A stretch of 44,038 nucleotides of DNA from Bryobacterales bacterium (GCA_028819235.1 JAPPMC010000130.1:1-44038), one strand, 5' to 3'. Shown: positions 33,252 to 41,864, counted from the first letter of the stretch. Translations and numbers: made by a program. Notes: generated from the letters alone by a model not told the origin.

Positions 33252-34457
33252 TTGCGGCGGAGCCGAGTAAAGCCAGCGGTCGGCGACCCCCGCATAGTCG
33301 AGAACCGCCAAGGGGTCCGTGAAGTGGCGCGGAGCCTAGCAGGCCAGCGCGTCATAGCCTTTGACACCGAGTTCATGTGGGAGCGGAGCTACTCGCCCAC
33401 TTTGGCCCTGATCCAGGTGGCCGACACGTCTCGGGCGTGGGCCGTCGACCCGCTGCGACTCTCGGCTCGCTCAATGCGTCCCTTGCTGGACATCCTCGTC
33501 TCTCCCGATACTCTCAAGGTTGCCCATGCGGTCGATCAGGACCAGATCTGCCTGCACCGCACATACGGCGTCGTTGCCAAGCCCGTCTTGGACACCGCGG
33601 CGGCCGCGGCACTGCTGGGCATGGGCGAGCAGCTGGGCCTTTCCACTCTGCTGCGAAAGCTGCTACGCATTCGCATCAAGAAGGGATACACCCGCACCAA
33701 CTGGCTTAAGCGGCCCATACCCGCCCATATGCTGAAGTACGCCTTGGAAGACGTCGCATTCCTGCCTGCTGCAGCGGACGTCCTCCGCAAGAGGCTGCGA
33801 AGCTTGGGCAGGACTGACTGGGCGCTGGAACTGTCCGCTAGGGCGGCCCTGCAGGCCAAGGCCCAGTTCGATCCGGACGCAGTCTCCCGCAAGTTGGCTG
33901 ACAGCCGGCGCTTGGACAAGGCCACCTTCGGCGTTCTGCGAGAACTGGTTGCGTGGCGGGAGCAACGCGCGCAGAAATCGGACGTGCCCCGCAAGTGGAT
34001 TGCCGACGACAAGGTCCTCGTCCGTCTCGCCGCCGCCCGCCCGACGAGTGCCGAAGCGCTCGGGGACTTCCGCGGAGTGGGAGCAATCAAGAACGAGGCC
34101 GGCCTCAAGAGCCTTCTGTTCGCAATCCGGCAAGGGATTCGGGCGAACGCCGACGACTATAAGGTCGCCGACCGCAAACCGCACGTCACACAGGTGGAAT
34201 CAGCCGCCTTGGTCGTCCTGCGGTGCTTTCTCGGGGTGCTGGCAGCGTCCAACGACCTACCGTTGCGGCTGGTCGTGGAGCCGGACCGGATGGTCGAATT
34301 GCTGCGCAGGCCGATCCCGGACGTCGGTGCGCTGCAAGAGGCGAAGATCTTGGACGAGCGGGCGGTAGACGTGATCGGCGATGACGTCGTCGCAATCCTC
34401 AACGGTGGGCGGGCACTCCGCCTGCGCGGTGGCCAGGCGGTGCTCCAAGAGGAATGA
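33252..34457 (+). CDS. rnd: Ribonuclease D
   Basis: 3'-to-5' exoribonuclease for tRNA maturation, 401 residues. It has a DEDDy exonuclease domain: VIAFDTEFMWERSYSPTLAL (Asp38, Glu40), KVAHAVDQDQICL (third Asp region), and YALEDVAFL (Tyr163, Asp167). An HRDC-type helical region (residues about 220-300, LVAWREQRAQKSDVPRKWIA) and a second such repeat follow, as in RNase D. The start is taken at TTG 33252, which leaves about 35 residues before the first motif as in E. coli RNase D. GTG codons further in would cut into the domain. It is the second tRNA 3'-processing exonuclease of the window, besides rph. Confidence 0.92.
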   Translation: MRRSRVKPAVGDPRIVENRQGVREVARSLAGQRVIAFDTEFMWERSYSPTLALIQVADTSRAWAVDPLRLSARSMRPLLDILVSPDTLKVAHAVDQDQICLHRTYGVVAKPVLDTAAAAALLGMGEQLGLSTLLRKLLRIRIKKGYTRTNWLKRPIPAHMLKYALEDVAFLPAAADVLRKRLRSLGRTDWALELSARAALQAKAQFDPDAVSRKLADSRRLDKATFGVLRELVAWREQRAQKSDVPRKWIADDKVLVRLAAARPTSAEALGDFRGVGAIKNEAGLKSLLFAIRQGIRANADDYKVADRKPHVTQVESAALVVLRCFLGVLAASNDLPLRLVVEPDRMVELLRRPIPDVGALQEAKILDERAVDVIGDDVVAILNGGRALRLRGGQAVLQEE

Positions 34458-34484
34458 GTGGGGCCTTGGAACCGCGTCGCCGAC

Positions 34485-35396
34485 TCAGGGCGAGGCAGCG
34501 GCCCGGCCACGGCAGAGCACTAGATTGTCCTGGTCTAGGTTTCGGGACCAGATGAAGCTCGCATCGCCGAACTTCTCTGCATAGCCCCTGTACGCGCGCT
34601 GGTTGGTCACGGCGCTGGCGGGATAGGTCGAAGCGGGCAACCAGTCGGAATCGTCGAAGCCCGGCTCGGCCCAGTCGTCGGGGACCGGAAAGTGCAGTGC
34701 CGAGCAGTCAGCTGGGTCTCGCTCGACGCAGGCCGGCCTTTCCGGGCACGCCGAGCTGTCAGGGCCCGGCCTCACGCAAGTGGCGTCGTCCAGGGGGCTG
34801 ATGTAGAAGGGCTTGCACTTCCAGTCGGCCCCTGTCACCGTGCCGTCGCTGAACGCCGCGATGAAGCCGCCGTCCCCGACGTTCCAGCGGTCGTACTCCA
34901 TGCCGACTCCCAGGTGCGTGCCCCAATCCACCAGCTTGACGGCATAGGTTGCGGGACCTCCGGCCTTGAACCGAACGACGCTGGAATTGAACGGGACGAA
35001 GCCGATCGGATCTCGCGCGACAATCTTGCCGTTCACATAGAGTTCGAAGTAGTTGTCGGCGAACACGTGGCCTGTGATCTCAGTCCCGTCCGGGTCTAGT
35101 TCGACGGGCTCCAGGCCGTCCAGCGGCGCTGGGTTGTGCCCTGGTCCCGAGCAGTCGTTGAATAGGTCGGCCGGGTCGGGGCCTTCGGCTGGGATGGCGG
35201 GCACTTGGATCCGGCTGCCGTCTGCACCCTCGACGTATCCGCACTTGGCCTCGATGAACCGCCTTGCGGGCCCGCTGCAGCTCTGGACGAGGTTCCCGCA
35301 CGAAAATGACTCGGACGCCAGTCCCCGGGAGAGTGTCCCGCCTTCAGGCTGGCAGAGCGCGGCGAACGGCAGCGCGAGTGCGATCAGTATCCTCAT
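34485..35396 (-). CDS. Secreted cysteine-rich protein of unknown function
   Basis: A 303-residue protein with a signal peptide (ILIALALPFAALCQ) and ten cysteines in the mature part, arranged as CGNLVQSC, KCGY, DCSG, WKCK and CPERPACVERDPADC. A central beta-rich stretch (HVFADNYFELYVNGKIVARD, PATYAVKLVDWGTHLGVG) and W-x-x-P-x-FDDSDW at the C-terminus resemble galactose-binding-like jelly-roll modules that occur in glycosidases and in eukaryotic secreted proteins. I cannot name the family. Such a disulfide-rich protein is uncommon among its neighbours. It is separated from dapF by five bases and probably follows it in one transcript; its 3' end faces rnd. Confidence 0.75.
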   Translation of the reverse strand: MRILIALALPFAALCQPEGGTLSRGLASESFSCGNLVQSCSGPARRFIEAKCGYVEGADGSRIQVPAIPAEGPDPADLFNDCSGPGHNPAPLDGLEPVELDPDGTEITGHVFADNYFELYVNGKIVARDPIGFVPFNSSVVRFKAGGPATYAVKLVDWGTHLGVGMEYDRWNVGDGGFIAAFSDGTVTGADWKCKPFYISPLDDATCVRPGPDSSACPERPACVERDPADCSALHFPVPDDWAEPGFDDSDWLPASTYPASAVTNQRAYRGYAEKFGDASFIWSRNLDQDNLVLCRGRAAASP

Positions 35397-35401
35397 GCTG
35401 T

Positions 35402-36283
35402 CTAGCTTTGCAGACGCGGGCGCGTCCGGCCGCTTTGGCGGGATGGCCCCGACTCGACAGAGTACTTGCCCTGGCAGACGATCGTCGCGTTCCCGGTCAG
35501 ACGTAGGCCCTCCAGCCAGTCGACCGTCATTTCCCCGCCCTGGGTTACTATGCGCGCCCGGTCGGCGATCCAGCCATGGTGGCGCGCCGCGACGGCCGCC
35601 CCAAGGGAGCCCGTTCCCGAGCTGAGGGTCGGGCCGGCTCCCCGCTCCCAGAACCGGACCTCGAGACTGGCATCACGAGTGCCCTCTCCAACGATTCGCA
35701 CGAACGAGACGTTGGTGGAAGAGGGCAGGTCGGGATGTTGCTCGATGTCGGAACCGACGCGCCGCCAGTCGAGATCGAAGGAGTCGACTCTGCAGACGCA
35801 TTGCGGATTGCCGACGTCGACAAGCGTGGCGGTGTGCTCCGCACCGCCGGCCATCAGGCGGATGGCCGCCCTGACCAGCGTGTACTCTCCCTCCGCTGTC
35901 GTCATCCTCAAGGCGTAACTAGGATGGTCCCCGCAGATCAGCTCAAGATCGCGCGTCCCAGCCCCTGTCTCAACGCGCACATGCCTCGGCGCCTTCCGAT
36001 ATGCGGTTAGCCATGCGGCCACGCAGCGAGTGCCATTGCCGGAGATCTCCGCTTCGCTGCCATCGCTGTTGAAGAGGTGCGCCGAGATCAAGGCCGCTTC
36101 GCCGGCGGCCGGACCGAGTACTTCGAGCCCGTCCGCCCCCACTCCGAACCGCCGGTCGCAAGCATCTGTGGCGAGCTGAGGGATGTCCGCCGCCAACAGG
36201 CCAATCCGGTCCAGGTCCGCGCGCTCTACAAGCAGGAAGTCGTTCCCGGCCGCCTGGACCTTGGTGAACGGAAGGGAGGTCAT
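35402..36283 (-). CDS. dapF: Diaminopimelate epimerase, second catalytic Cys replaced by Ser
   Basis: Converts LL- to meso-diaminopimelate for lysine and peptidoglycan synthesis. From ATG 36283 it has 293 residues. Family landmarks are FTKVQAAGNDFLLVE, RFGVGADGLEVLGP, FNSDGSEAEISGNGTRCVAA, VDVGNPQCV, FWERGAGPTL and GNATIVCQGKYS. The first catalytic Cys is present in GNGTRC (Cys87). In the second motif, normally A-C-G-T/S-G, the sequence is TLSSGTGSLGAAVAA, so Ser222 stands where the base Cys is expected. The enzyme may use Ser, may be a subfamily with another substrate, or may be impaired. The upstream frame to 36367 is not conserved. The gene diverges from the M3 peptidase gene. Confidence 0.88.
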   Translation of the reverse strand: MTSLPFTKVQAAGNDFLLVERADLDRIGLLAADIPQLATDACDRRFGVGADGLEVLGPAAGEAALISAHLFNSDGSEAEISGNGTRCVAAWLTAYRKAPRHVRVETGAGTRDLELICGDHPSYALRMTTAEGEYTLVRAAIRLMAGGAEHTATLVDVGNPQCVCRVDSFDLDWRRVGSDIEQHPDLPSSTNVSFVRIVGEGTRDASLEVRFWERGAGPTLSSGTGSLGAAVAARHHGWIADRARIVTQGGEMTVDWLEGLRLTGNATIVCQGKYSVESGPSRQSGRTRPRLQS

Positions 36284-36354
36284 GCATCTAGTCTGCCCCA
36301 ATTCACGTCCCGGATATTGCCCTGGGTGCCCGCTGCTACGCTGGGTGGACAACC

Positions 36355-38367
36355 GTGCCAAACCCATTGACGGAAGTGCGATTCGAGGTGCCTTTCGACG
36401 AGATCCGTGCCGACCATGTCGAGACAGGAATCGACATGCTCCTCTCGGACGCGCAGGGTAGGGTTGATGCGCTGGCGGAGGGCGATGCGCCGGTCACGTA
36501 CGAGACGACACTCGGGGAACTGGAAGATCTCGGCGTGCCGCTGGGCTATGCGATGGGGGTGGTGGGCCACCTCGAGAGCGTGGCGACGCACCCAGATCTC
36601 CGACAGGCGTACAACCTCGTGCGGCCACGGGTCAGCGAGTTCACCTCCCGCATTCCGTTGAATGGTGGCGTCTGGCGGTGCCTAAGACGGCTTGAGGCTC
36701 ACTCCGGCTCCGCAAAGCTCTCGCCGACCAAACATCGCTTCTTGCAGAAGACCCTCGACCGGTTCCGCCGGAGCGGGGCCGAGCTGGACGATTCGGGCAA
36801 AGCGGAGTTGCTCGAGATTAACGTAGAGCTGGCCAAGCTGACTACAAACTTTTCCGAGAATGTTCTGGACGCGACGAATGCGTTCGATCTGAGGATTCAG
36901 GACGAGCGGCAGCTGGCCGGGCTGCCACCGTCAGCCGTTGGTGCGGCCCGCGAGAGTGCGCGGGCGAAGGGGGCGGACGGGTGGCGGTTCACGCTGCAGG
37001 CTCCCAGCTATCTCGCCGCGATGACTTATCTGGATGACCGGAGTATGCGCGAAACTCTGTTCCGCGCATACTCCAGCCGCGCTGCGGGCGGCGAGCTGGA
37101 CAACTCTGGGAACATCGAGAGGATCCTGTCCCTCCGGGCTCGCAAGGCACGGCTGCTCGGCTACGAGAACTTTGCCGATCTTGTACTAGAGGACCGAATG
37201 GCGCGGTCATCGGCCAGGGCTTGGCAGTTCGTGGACGGCCTGCGGGACCGGACACGGCTCGTCTTCGAGAAGGAGAACGAGGAGCTCCGCGACTATGCCG
37301 AGGGCGAGGTTGCGCCCTGGGACGTGATGTACCTAGCCGAGAAGCTCCGTCGAGAGCGCTACGACTTCGACGAGGAGGACCTTCGCCCGTACTTCCCGTA
37401 CGAGGGCGTGCTGAGGGGGCTCTTCACCATCGTCCAGCGCCTCTTCGGCATTACCGTCAAGCGTCGCGATGGCATGCCGGTCTGGGACGAGCGGGTTGAC
37501 ACGTACGACGTCCTCGACGGCGATGGCACACACCTCGGCAGCTTCTACGCGGACTACTTCCCTAGGGAGAACAAGCGAGGCGGGGCATGGATGGACTCGC
37601 TCATCACGGGAGTCCCGCACAATGGCGGGTTCACCCCCCACCTGGCCCTGAACTGCGGCAATCTCACGCCGCCCGCAGGCGAAAATCCGGCGCTGCTGAC
37701 GCATCGCGAGGTTGAGACGATCTTTCACGAGTTCGGACACCTGCTGCACCACGTGCTCAGCCGGGTCGAGGTGCGCAGCCTAGCTGGCACGAACGTAGCT
37801 TGGGACTGGGTCGAATTGCCGTCCCAGATCATGGAGAACTGGTGCTGGGAGCGCGAAGCCCTTGATCAATTCGCTAGGCACTACCAGACAGGGGAGAGGA
37901 TTCCCGAGCCGCTGTACGTGCGAATGAAGCGGGCCCGGAACTTTCGCAGCGCAAACAACCAGATGCGCCAGATCGGGTTCGCGACCCTCGATCTGGCCCT
38001 GCACACGCGGTTCGAGGCCGGCGCCGGAGTCGATGCGATGGGCTATTCCAAGGATGTCCTGCAGGAGCACTCTCCTGTGGTTCTGCCGGATGACTACGCA
38101 ATGCTGGCCGCCTTCACCCACCTGTTTGCCAGCCCGGTGGGATACGGCGCAGGCTACTACTCGTACAAGTGGTCCGAGATGCTGGATGCCGATGCGTTCA
38201 CACGTTTCGCCAGTGAGGGCATCTTCAGCGAGCGGACGGGTAGGGAGTTCCGGAAGACCATCTTGGAGAAAGGCGACAGCGCCCCTCCCCGGGATCTGTT
38301 CCGGGCATTCATGGGCCGGGATCCGGATCCTGAGGCCCTGTTGCGGAGGCTGGGCCTGTCCACCTAG
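36355..38367 (+). CDS. M3-family oligopeptidase (oligopeptidase A-like)
   Basis: Cytoplasmic zinc oligopeptidase of 670 residues that degrades short peptides, including cleaved signal peptides in related enzymes. The N-terminal helical domain starts VRFEVPFDEIRADHVETGID. The active site is EVETIFHEFGHLLHHVLS, with HEFGH at 458-462 and a later Glu ligand in PSQIMENWCWE. Other landmarks are LGSFYADYFPRENKRGGAWM, FAASPVGY-type LFASPVGYGAGYYSYKWSEM, and a final FMGRDPDPEALLRRLGL. The GTG 36355 start is supported by the length and by the conserved beginning. mpg follows 15 bases later. There is no signal peptide, in line with a PrlC-like rather than periplasmic role. Confidence 0.93.
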   Translation: MPNPLTEVRFEVPFDEIRADHVETGIDMLLSDAQGRVDALAEGDAPVTYETTLGELEDLGVPLGYAMGVVGHLESVATHPDLRQAYNLVRPRVSEFTSRIPLNGGVWRCLRRLEAHSGSAKLSPTKHRFLQKTLDRFRRSGAELDDSGKAELLEINVELAKLTTNFSENVLDATNAFDLRIQDERQLAGLPPSAVGAARESARAKGADGWRFTLQAPSYLAAMTYLDDRSMRETLFRAYSSRAAGGELDNSGNIERILSLRARKARLLGYENFADLVLEDRMARSSARAWQFVDGLRDRTRLVFEKENEELRDYAEGEVAPWDVMYLAEKLRRERYDFDEEDLRPYFPYEGVLRGLFTIVQRLFGITVKRRDGMPVWDERVDTYDVLDGDGTHLGSFYADYFPRENKRGGAWMDSLITGVPHNGGFTPHLALNCGNLTPPAGENPALLTHREVETIFHEFGHLLHHVLSRVEVRSLAGTNVAWDWVELPSQIMENWCWEREALDQFARHYQTGERIPEPLYVRMKRARNFRSANNQMRQIGFATLDLALHTRFEAGAGVDAMGYSKDVLQEHSPVVLPDDYAMLAAFTHLFASPVGYGAGYYSYKWSEMLDADAFTRFASEGIFSERTGREFRKTILEKGDSAPPRDLFRAFMGRDPDPEALLRRLGLST

Positions 38368-38382
38368 GGGTGGTCTGAGGCA

Positions 38383-39006
38383 GTGGCTGGCAGTCCGACC
38401 GGGAGTGGCGGAGGTGGCACCCGCCTACCGCTCCGGTCGTTCTACTCACGGGATCCCAGGCGCGTTGCATTGGACCTGCTCGGTACGATCTTGGCCCACA
38501 CGACTGAGGAAGGGACTGTCGCAGGGCGAATCGTCGAGGTTGAGGCCTACCTCGGGAATGGAGACGAAGCGGCCCACAGCAGTGCCGGACTGACCCCTCG
38601 AACCCGAGTGATCTTCGGCCCGCCCGGGCACGCGTACGTGTATAAGGTCTACGGTCTGCACTGCTGCCTGAATGTCGTGACAGAGCCAGAAGGCACGCCG
38701 GGATGCGTACTGGTTCGAGCCCTTGAGCCGTTGGCTGGGATAGCGTTGATGCGGGCCAGGCGGCCGCCGGGGATTGCGGCGGGCCTGATCGCCAGCGGCC
38801 CGGGCCGCCTGACTCAGGCAATGGGTATAGGCATGCGCCATAACGGTGCCGACCTCCTTGGTGGTCCGCTGACGTTGCACCTGCCCGATGGACCGGGCCG
38901 TCCGGACACCACGACGACCACTAGGGTCGGCATTACGCGCGCCACGGAACTCGCACTGCGCTTCTTCGTGACCGACAATCCATTCGTGAGCCGCCCATGG
39001 CATTGA
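38383..39006 (+). CDS. mpg: 3-methyladenine DNA glycosylase (AAG/MPG family)
   Basis: Base-excision repair glycosylase that removes alkylated and deaminated purines. The 207-residue protein has FYSRDPRRVALDLLGTIL, the catalytic Glu region GRIVEVEAYLGNGDEAAHSS, TPRTRVIFGPPGHAYVYKVYG (Tyr that intercalates), CCLNVVTEPEGTPGCVLVRAL and SGPGRLTQAMGI, as in human AAG and bacterial homologues. The length is typical. It starts at GTG 38383, and its last ten bases overlap dinB, so damage removal and translesion synthesis are likely expressed together. I see no LexA box upstream. Confidence 0.94.
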   Translation: MAGSPTGSGGGGTRLPLRSFYSRDPRRVALDLLGTILAHTTEEGTVAGRIVEVEAYLGNGDEAAHSSAGLTPRTRVIFGPPGHAYVYKVYGLHCCLNVVTEPEGTPGCVLVRALEPLAGIALMRARRPPGIAAGLIASGPGRLTQAMGIGMRHNGADLLGGPLTLHLPDGPGRPDTTTTTRVGITRATELALRFFVTDNPFVSRPWH

Positions 39007-40286
39007 CCGGGTCCGCAGTCCGGACTATCTTCCATCTCGACATGGACGCGTTCTTCGTGTCCGTCGAGGAGCTATCGGACCCCTCGCTGCGGGGTCGGCC
39101 TGTCGTGGTCGGGGGCAAGCCGAACGAAAGGGGCGTTGTGGCGGCGGCCTCGTACGTCGCCCGCCGATTCGGCGTGCGCTCCGCGATGCCGCTGCGGGAG
39201 GCATTCCGGAGGTGCCCTCAGGCCGTCTTCCTCCAAGGCCGCCCAAGCGAGTACCTGGCGTACTCGCGCAAGGTGCGTTCCACGCTTGAAGGCTTCTCGC
39301 CGAATGTCTCCATGGCCTCGATCGACGAGGCGTATCTCGAAATGACCGGCACGAAGCGTCTCTTGGGCCCTCCACTCAAGGCGGCGCACGACCTGCACGA
39401 GGCGGTCCGGGAGGAGACCGGGCTTGCCAGCTCGATCGGCATCGGGACGTCAAAGCTGGTTGCCAAGATCTGTTCCGGGCTTGCCAAGCCCAACGGGGTC
39501 TTGAGGGTCTGGCCCGGGGCGGAAGCCGCGTTTTTGGCTCCGCTGGAGATCGGGAGGATCCCGGGAGTCGGTCGAGTGGCAAAGGAACAGCTTGCTAGTT
39601 TGGGAATCCACAAGATCGGCGATGCAGCGGAGCGTGGCGAAGGGTTTCTGCGCCGCCGTCTGGGCAAGCGCGGCGAAGCCTTGGCGGGCAAGGCTGAAGG
39701 GCTCGATGCAGGAGCGTGGTTCAGCCCGGGCTTCTCGGCGTCGGAGATGCCCAAGTCCGTCAGCCACGAGACAACCTTTCGCGAGGACACCACAGACCAG
39801 CGCAAGATCAGCGCGACTGTCGCCCAGCTTACGCAGTTGGTATCTAGGCGACTGCGCGAGCATCGGTTGTGGGCGCGCAAGCTGCAGGTCAAGATTCGCT
39901 ATTCGGACTTCTCCACCCGCACAAGGTCCGCGACGCTTGCACGGCCGACGCAGACCGACAAGTCCCTGCTGCGGGCTGCCCGTGCATTGGTTGCCCGTCA
40001 CCACGTTCCTTCACGACCCGTGCGGCTTCTTGGAGTCCAGGCTTTCGACCTTCGGGAACGCCCCGCCCTTCAGCCATCGCTCTTCGGGCAGAGCGACCGC
40101 GAGAGGTGGTCGCGCGCACTTCGAGCGGTGGATGCGATCCGTGATCGCTTCGGCGAAGCTTCCGTCGGGCTCGCCGCGGCGATAGGCCACGGCAGGCGGG
40201 ACAGGGTCCACGAGAATCCGGTCGGCCTGCCTGGACAAGGTTCGCACTCGTCAGCGCCTGACACGGACCCCGAGGCAGGGGGATGA
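38997..40286 (+). CDS. dinB: DNA polymerase IV (Y-family)
   Basis: Error-prone translesion polymerase of 429 residues. Catalytic acidic residues are in FHLDMDAFFVSVEE (Asp15, Asp17) and SMASIDEAYLEMTG (Asp110, Glu111). VVVGGKPNERGVVAAASYVA and RFGVRSAMPLREAFRRCP form the fingers/palm start. SSIGIGTSKLVAKICSGLAKP and IPGVGRVAKEQLASLGI (HhH) follow. The C-terminal little-finger domain ends in LLGVQAFDLRE. The tail contains RPALQPSLFGQSD, near a possible clamp-binding peptide (QPSLF). ATG 38997 lies inside the end of mpg. It is the last gene before a palindromic hairpin. Confidence 0.95.
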   Translation: MALTGSAVRTIFHLDMDAFFVSVEELSDPSLRGRPVVVGGKPNERGVVAAASYVARRFGVRSAMPLREAFRRCPQAVFLQGRPSEYLAYSRKVRSTLEGFSPNVSMASIDEAYLEMTGTKRLLGPPLKAAHDLHEAVREETGLASSIGIGTSKLVAKICSGLAKPNGVLRVWPGAEAAFLAPLEIGRIPGVGRVAKEQLASLGIHKIGDAAERGEGFLRRRLGKRGEALAGKAEGLDAGAWFSPGFSASEMPKSVSHETTFREDTTDQRKISATVAQLTQLVSRRLREHRLWARKLQVKIRYSDFSTRTRSATLARPTQTDKSLLRAARALVARHHVPSRPVRLLGVQAFDLRERPALQPSLFGQSDRERWSRALRAVDAIRDRFGEASVGLAAAIGHGRRDRVHENPVGLPGQGSHSSAPDTDPEAGG

Positions 40287-40315
40287 GACGCCCTCTGTCT
40301 GCGGGCGGGTGTGGT

Positions 40316-40334
40316 TAGCTCCGGACCGGAGCTA
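40316..40334. terminator. Perfect palindrome between convergent genes
   Basis: TAGCTCCGG-A-CCGGAGCTA is a perfect nine-base inverted repeat in the 60-base gap between dinB (+) and the redoxin gene (-). As RNA it would fold into a seven-base stem with a short loop on either strand. No T tract follows, so it may act as bidirectional terminator by structure; a protein-binding palindrome is the alternative. Confidence 0.5.
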
Positions 40335-40346
40335 GTTGCGCGACCC

Positions 40347-40829
40347 TCAACCGGGCTTGTAGGGCAGCACGCTCTCGCTTCGCCGAAAGGGCGACTCCAC
40401 GCCGAGCTTTCGGGCGAGTGCTTCCACGTCGGATTTGGACCAGCTCACCATGGAGTGCTCGATACGGCCAGACTGGCCCACCAAGAACACCGTTGGGACG
40501 TTAGTCAGTCCGTAGGCGTTCGAGACGGGGAATCCGGATCCTTCGGTGTCGAAGACCTGGCGTGTCTTGTGCCCGAACTCTACGCTGAATCGCTCCGCAT
40601 CGGCCGGCGAGTCTTGGGAGACCGTTATCGAGGCAGCGGCCGCCCCGTTCAGAAGATCCTCGAACCGGTCCAGGAACGGCAGGGCGTACTGGCATGTTGG
40701 GCACGAGGTCTTGTAGAAGGTCAGGAGGACGCGACCGTCTTCAAGACTCTCTTGGAGGTTGAACCGGACGCCGTCGGCATCCAGCAAGCTGAAGTCCGGC
40801 GCTTGCGCGCCTTCGGGTAGGGCAGCCAT
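40347..40829 (-). CDS. Redoxin/peroxiredoxin-like thioredoxin-fold protein
   Basis: A 160-residue thioredoxin-fold protein without signal peptide. It opens like AhpC/TSA and TlpA proteins (EGAQAPDFSLLDADGVRFNL). The active site is LTFYKTSCPTCQYALPFL with Cys43 and Cys46. GLTNVPTVFLVGQSGRI holds the cis-Pro loop (VPT). The CPTC motif and the PTVFLV strand favour a thiol-disulfide oxidoreductase or bacterioferritin-comigratory-like reductase over a true peroxiredoxin. It is monocistronic as far as can be seen, divergent from the small Cys-rich protein gene and convergent with dinB. Confidence 0.85.
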   Translation of the reverse strand: MAALPEGAQAPDFSLLDADGVRFNLQESLEDGRVLLTFYKTSCPTCQYALPFLDRFEDLLNGAAAASITVSQDSPADAERFSVEFGHKTRQVFDTEGSGFPVSNAYGLTNVPTVFLVGQSGRIEHSMVSWSKSDVEALARKLGVESPFRRSESVLPYKPG

Positions 40830-40966
40830 GCTCTTAGACTATCCTGCTCCGAACCAGACGACCCCAACGACAGGGTTCTCCTTGATACCTTCGGTCGACA
40901 CCGAGCTAGGAGGCAGGCGGCGGCGCCTGCCTTCGGCGGGTGCGCGGGCCCTACAATAGGCCGGAG

Positions 40967-41233
40967 ATGTCGAAGCCCGTTCTGGCCGCAGTGATATTCA
41001 TTGGCCTCGTGTTGGCTGCTGTGGTCTACTCGTCTCTCGGCCTCCGACAGTACACCTGCGAAGTGTGCATGGAGTTCCAGGGCCGAACCAACTGCGCCAC
41101 TGCTTCCGGAACCACCCAAGAGGAGGCGCAGCGAACCGCTACCGACACTGCCTGCGCCACGATATCGGCCGGCATGACCGAGAGCATCCAGTGCAGCCGG
41201 ACTCCGCCGGCAAGCGTCAATTGGATCGAGTAG
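40967..41233 (+). CDS. Small membrane-anchored Cys-rich protein
   Basis: An 88-residue protein from ATG 40967: an N-terminal hydrophobic anchor (VLAAVIFIGLVLAAVVYSSL) and a short extracytoplasmic domain with five cysteines (YTCEVCMEFQGRTNC, DTACATI, SIQCS). EEAQRTATDTACATISAGMT forms a likely helix. I recall similar unnamed small proteins with C-x-x-C, TAS and TACA elements in several bacterial phyla, but no function is known. AGG lies 12 bases before the ATG, and TACAAT (40952-40957) could be a -10 box for a very short leader. Its 3' end overlaps the end of the opposite membrane-protein gene by 17 bases. Confidence 0.68.
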   Translation: MSKPVLAAVIFIGLVLAAVVYSSLGLRQYTCEVCMEFQGRTNCATASGTTQEEAQRTATDTACATISAGMTESIQCSRTPPASVNWIE

Positions 41234-41864
41234 ACAGGCGTTCCCGCAAGCGGTGCCAAGCGAACGATAGGCCCGCCAAGGCCAGTACGGAAGGCAACAC
41301 GATTCCGGTACTCCGCCAGTCGACTCGATGGGCCGGAATGGGCCGGTCTAGGACAGTCGATGCAGGCAGCAGGCACAGCGCGCACAGGTGAGTCAGCGCG
41401 GAGAATCGAAGAGCAGACTGGTTCGTCTCCCGGTTGCGCAGGATGCGTGCAATGAGTGCGGACACCCCGACGCATGCGAGGCCCGCCGCGGCTCCGGCGA
41501 TTGGTCCTGACAGGTCGTCGAATCGGATCAGAGCCTCGCGGGACACTCCGGTCCACCCCACGCATGAGATTGGGGTGGGCGCCACGGTAATCCAGTCCGG
41601 TCGCCTGCCCCGCCATCCGAGCCCCGCCGACCACAGGCCAAACGCGGCATGCAGCGCGATCGCAGGCCACCAGAATCGCGTGTCCTGCAGAATCGCCCGG
41701 GCAGCTTCCGACGACAGCCTCTCCGCAATGAAGCCACAAGCCGCGGCTGCACCGACGGTCACGGGAACCCACCACCATGCCAGTGCGGCGCGCGTTGCGA
41801 TCAGACGCGCGTCGCGGATGCAGATGAGCACTTGGGCCGCTGCGAAAAGGATTCGACCATCCAT
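41217..41864 (-). CDS. Uncharacterised integral membrane protein
   Basis: A 215-residue protein with about five hydrophobic segments: residues 28-45 (LAWWWVPVTVGAAAACGF), 65-82, 118-138, 151-168 and 186-202. The loops are Arg-rich. No motif or family is recognised. The composition (many Trp, Ala and Leu in spaced blocks) supports a real membrane protein and not a shadow frame, and no better frame exists here. It starts at ATG 41864. The end overlaps the small Cys-rich protein gene on the other strand. Confidence 0.55.
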   Translation of the reverse strand: MDGRILFAAAQVLICIRDARLIATRAALAWWWVPVTVGAAAACGFIAERLSSEAARAILQDTRFWWPAIALHAAFGLWSAGLGWRGRRPDWITVAPTPISCVGWTGVSREALIRFDDLSGPIAGAAAGLACVGVSALIARILRNRETNQSALRFSALTHLCALCLLPASTVLDRPIPAHRVDWRSTGIVLPSVLALAGLSFAWHRLRERLSTRSN

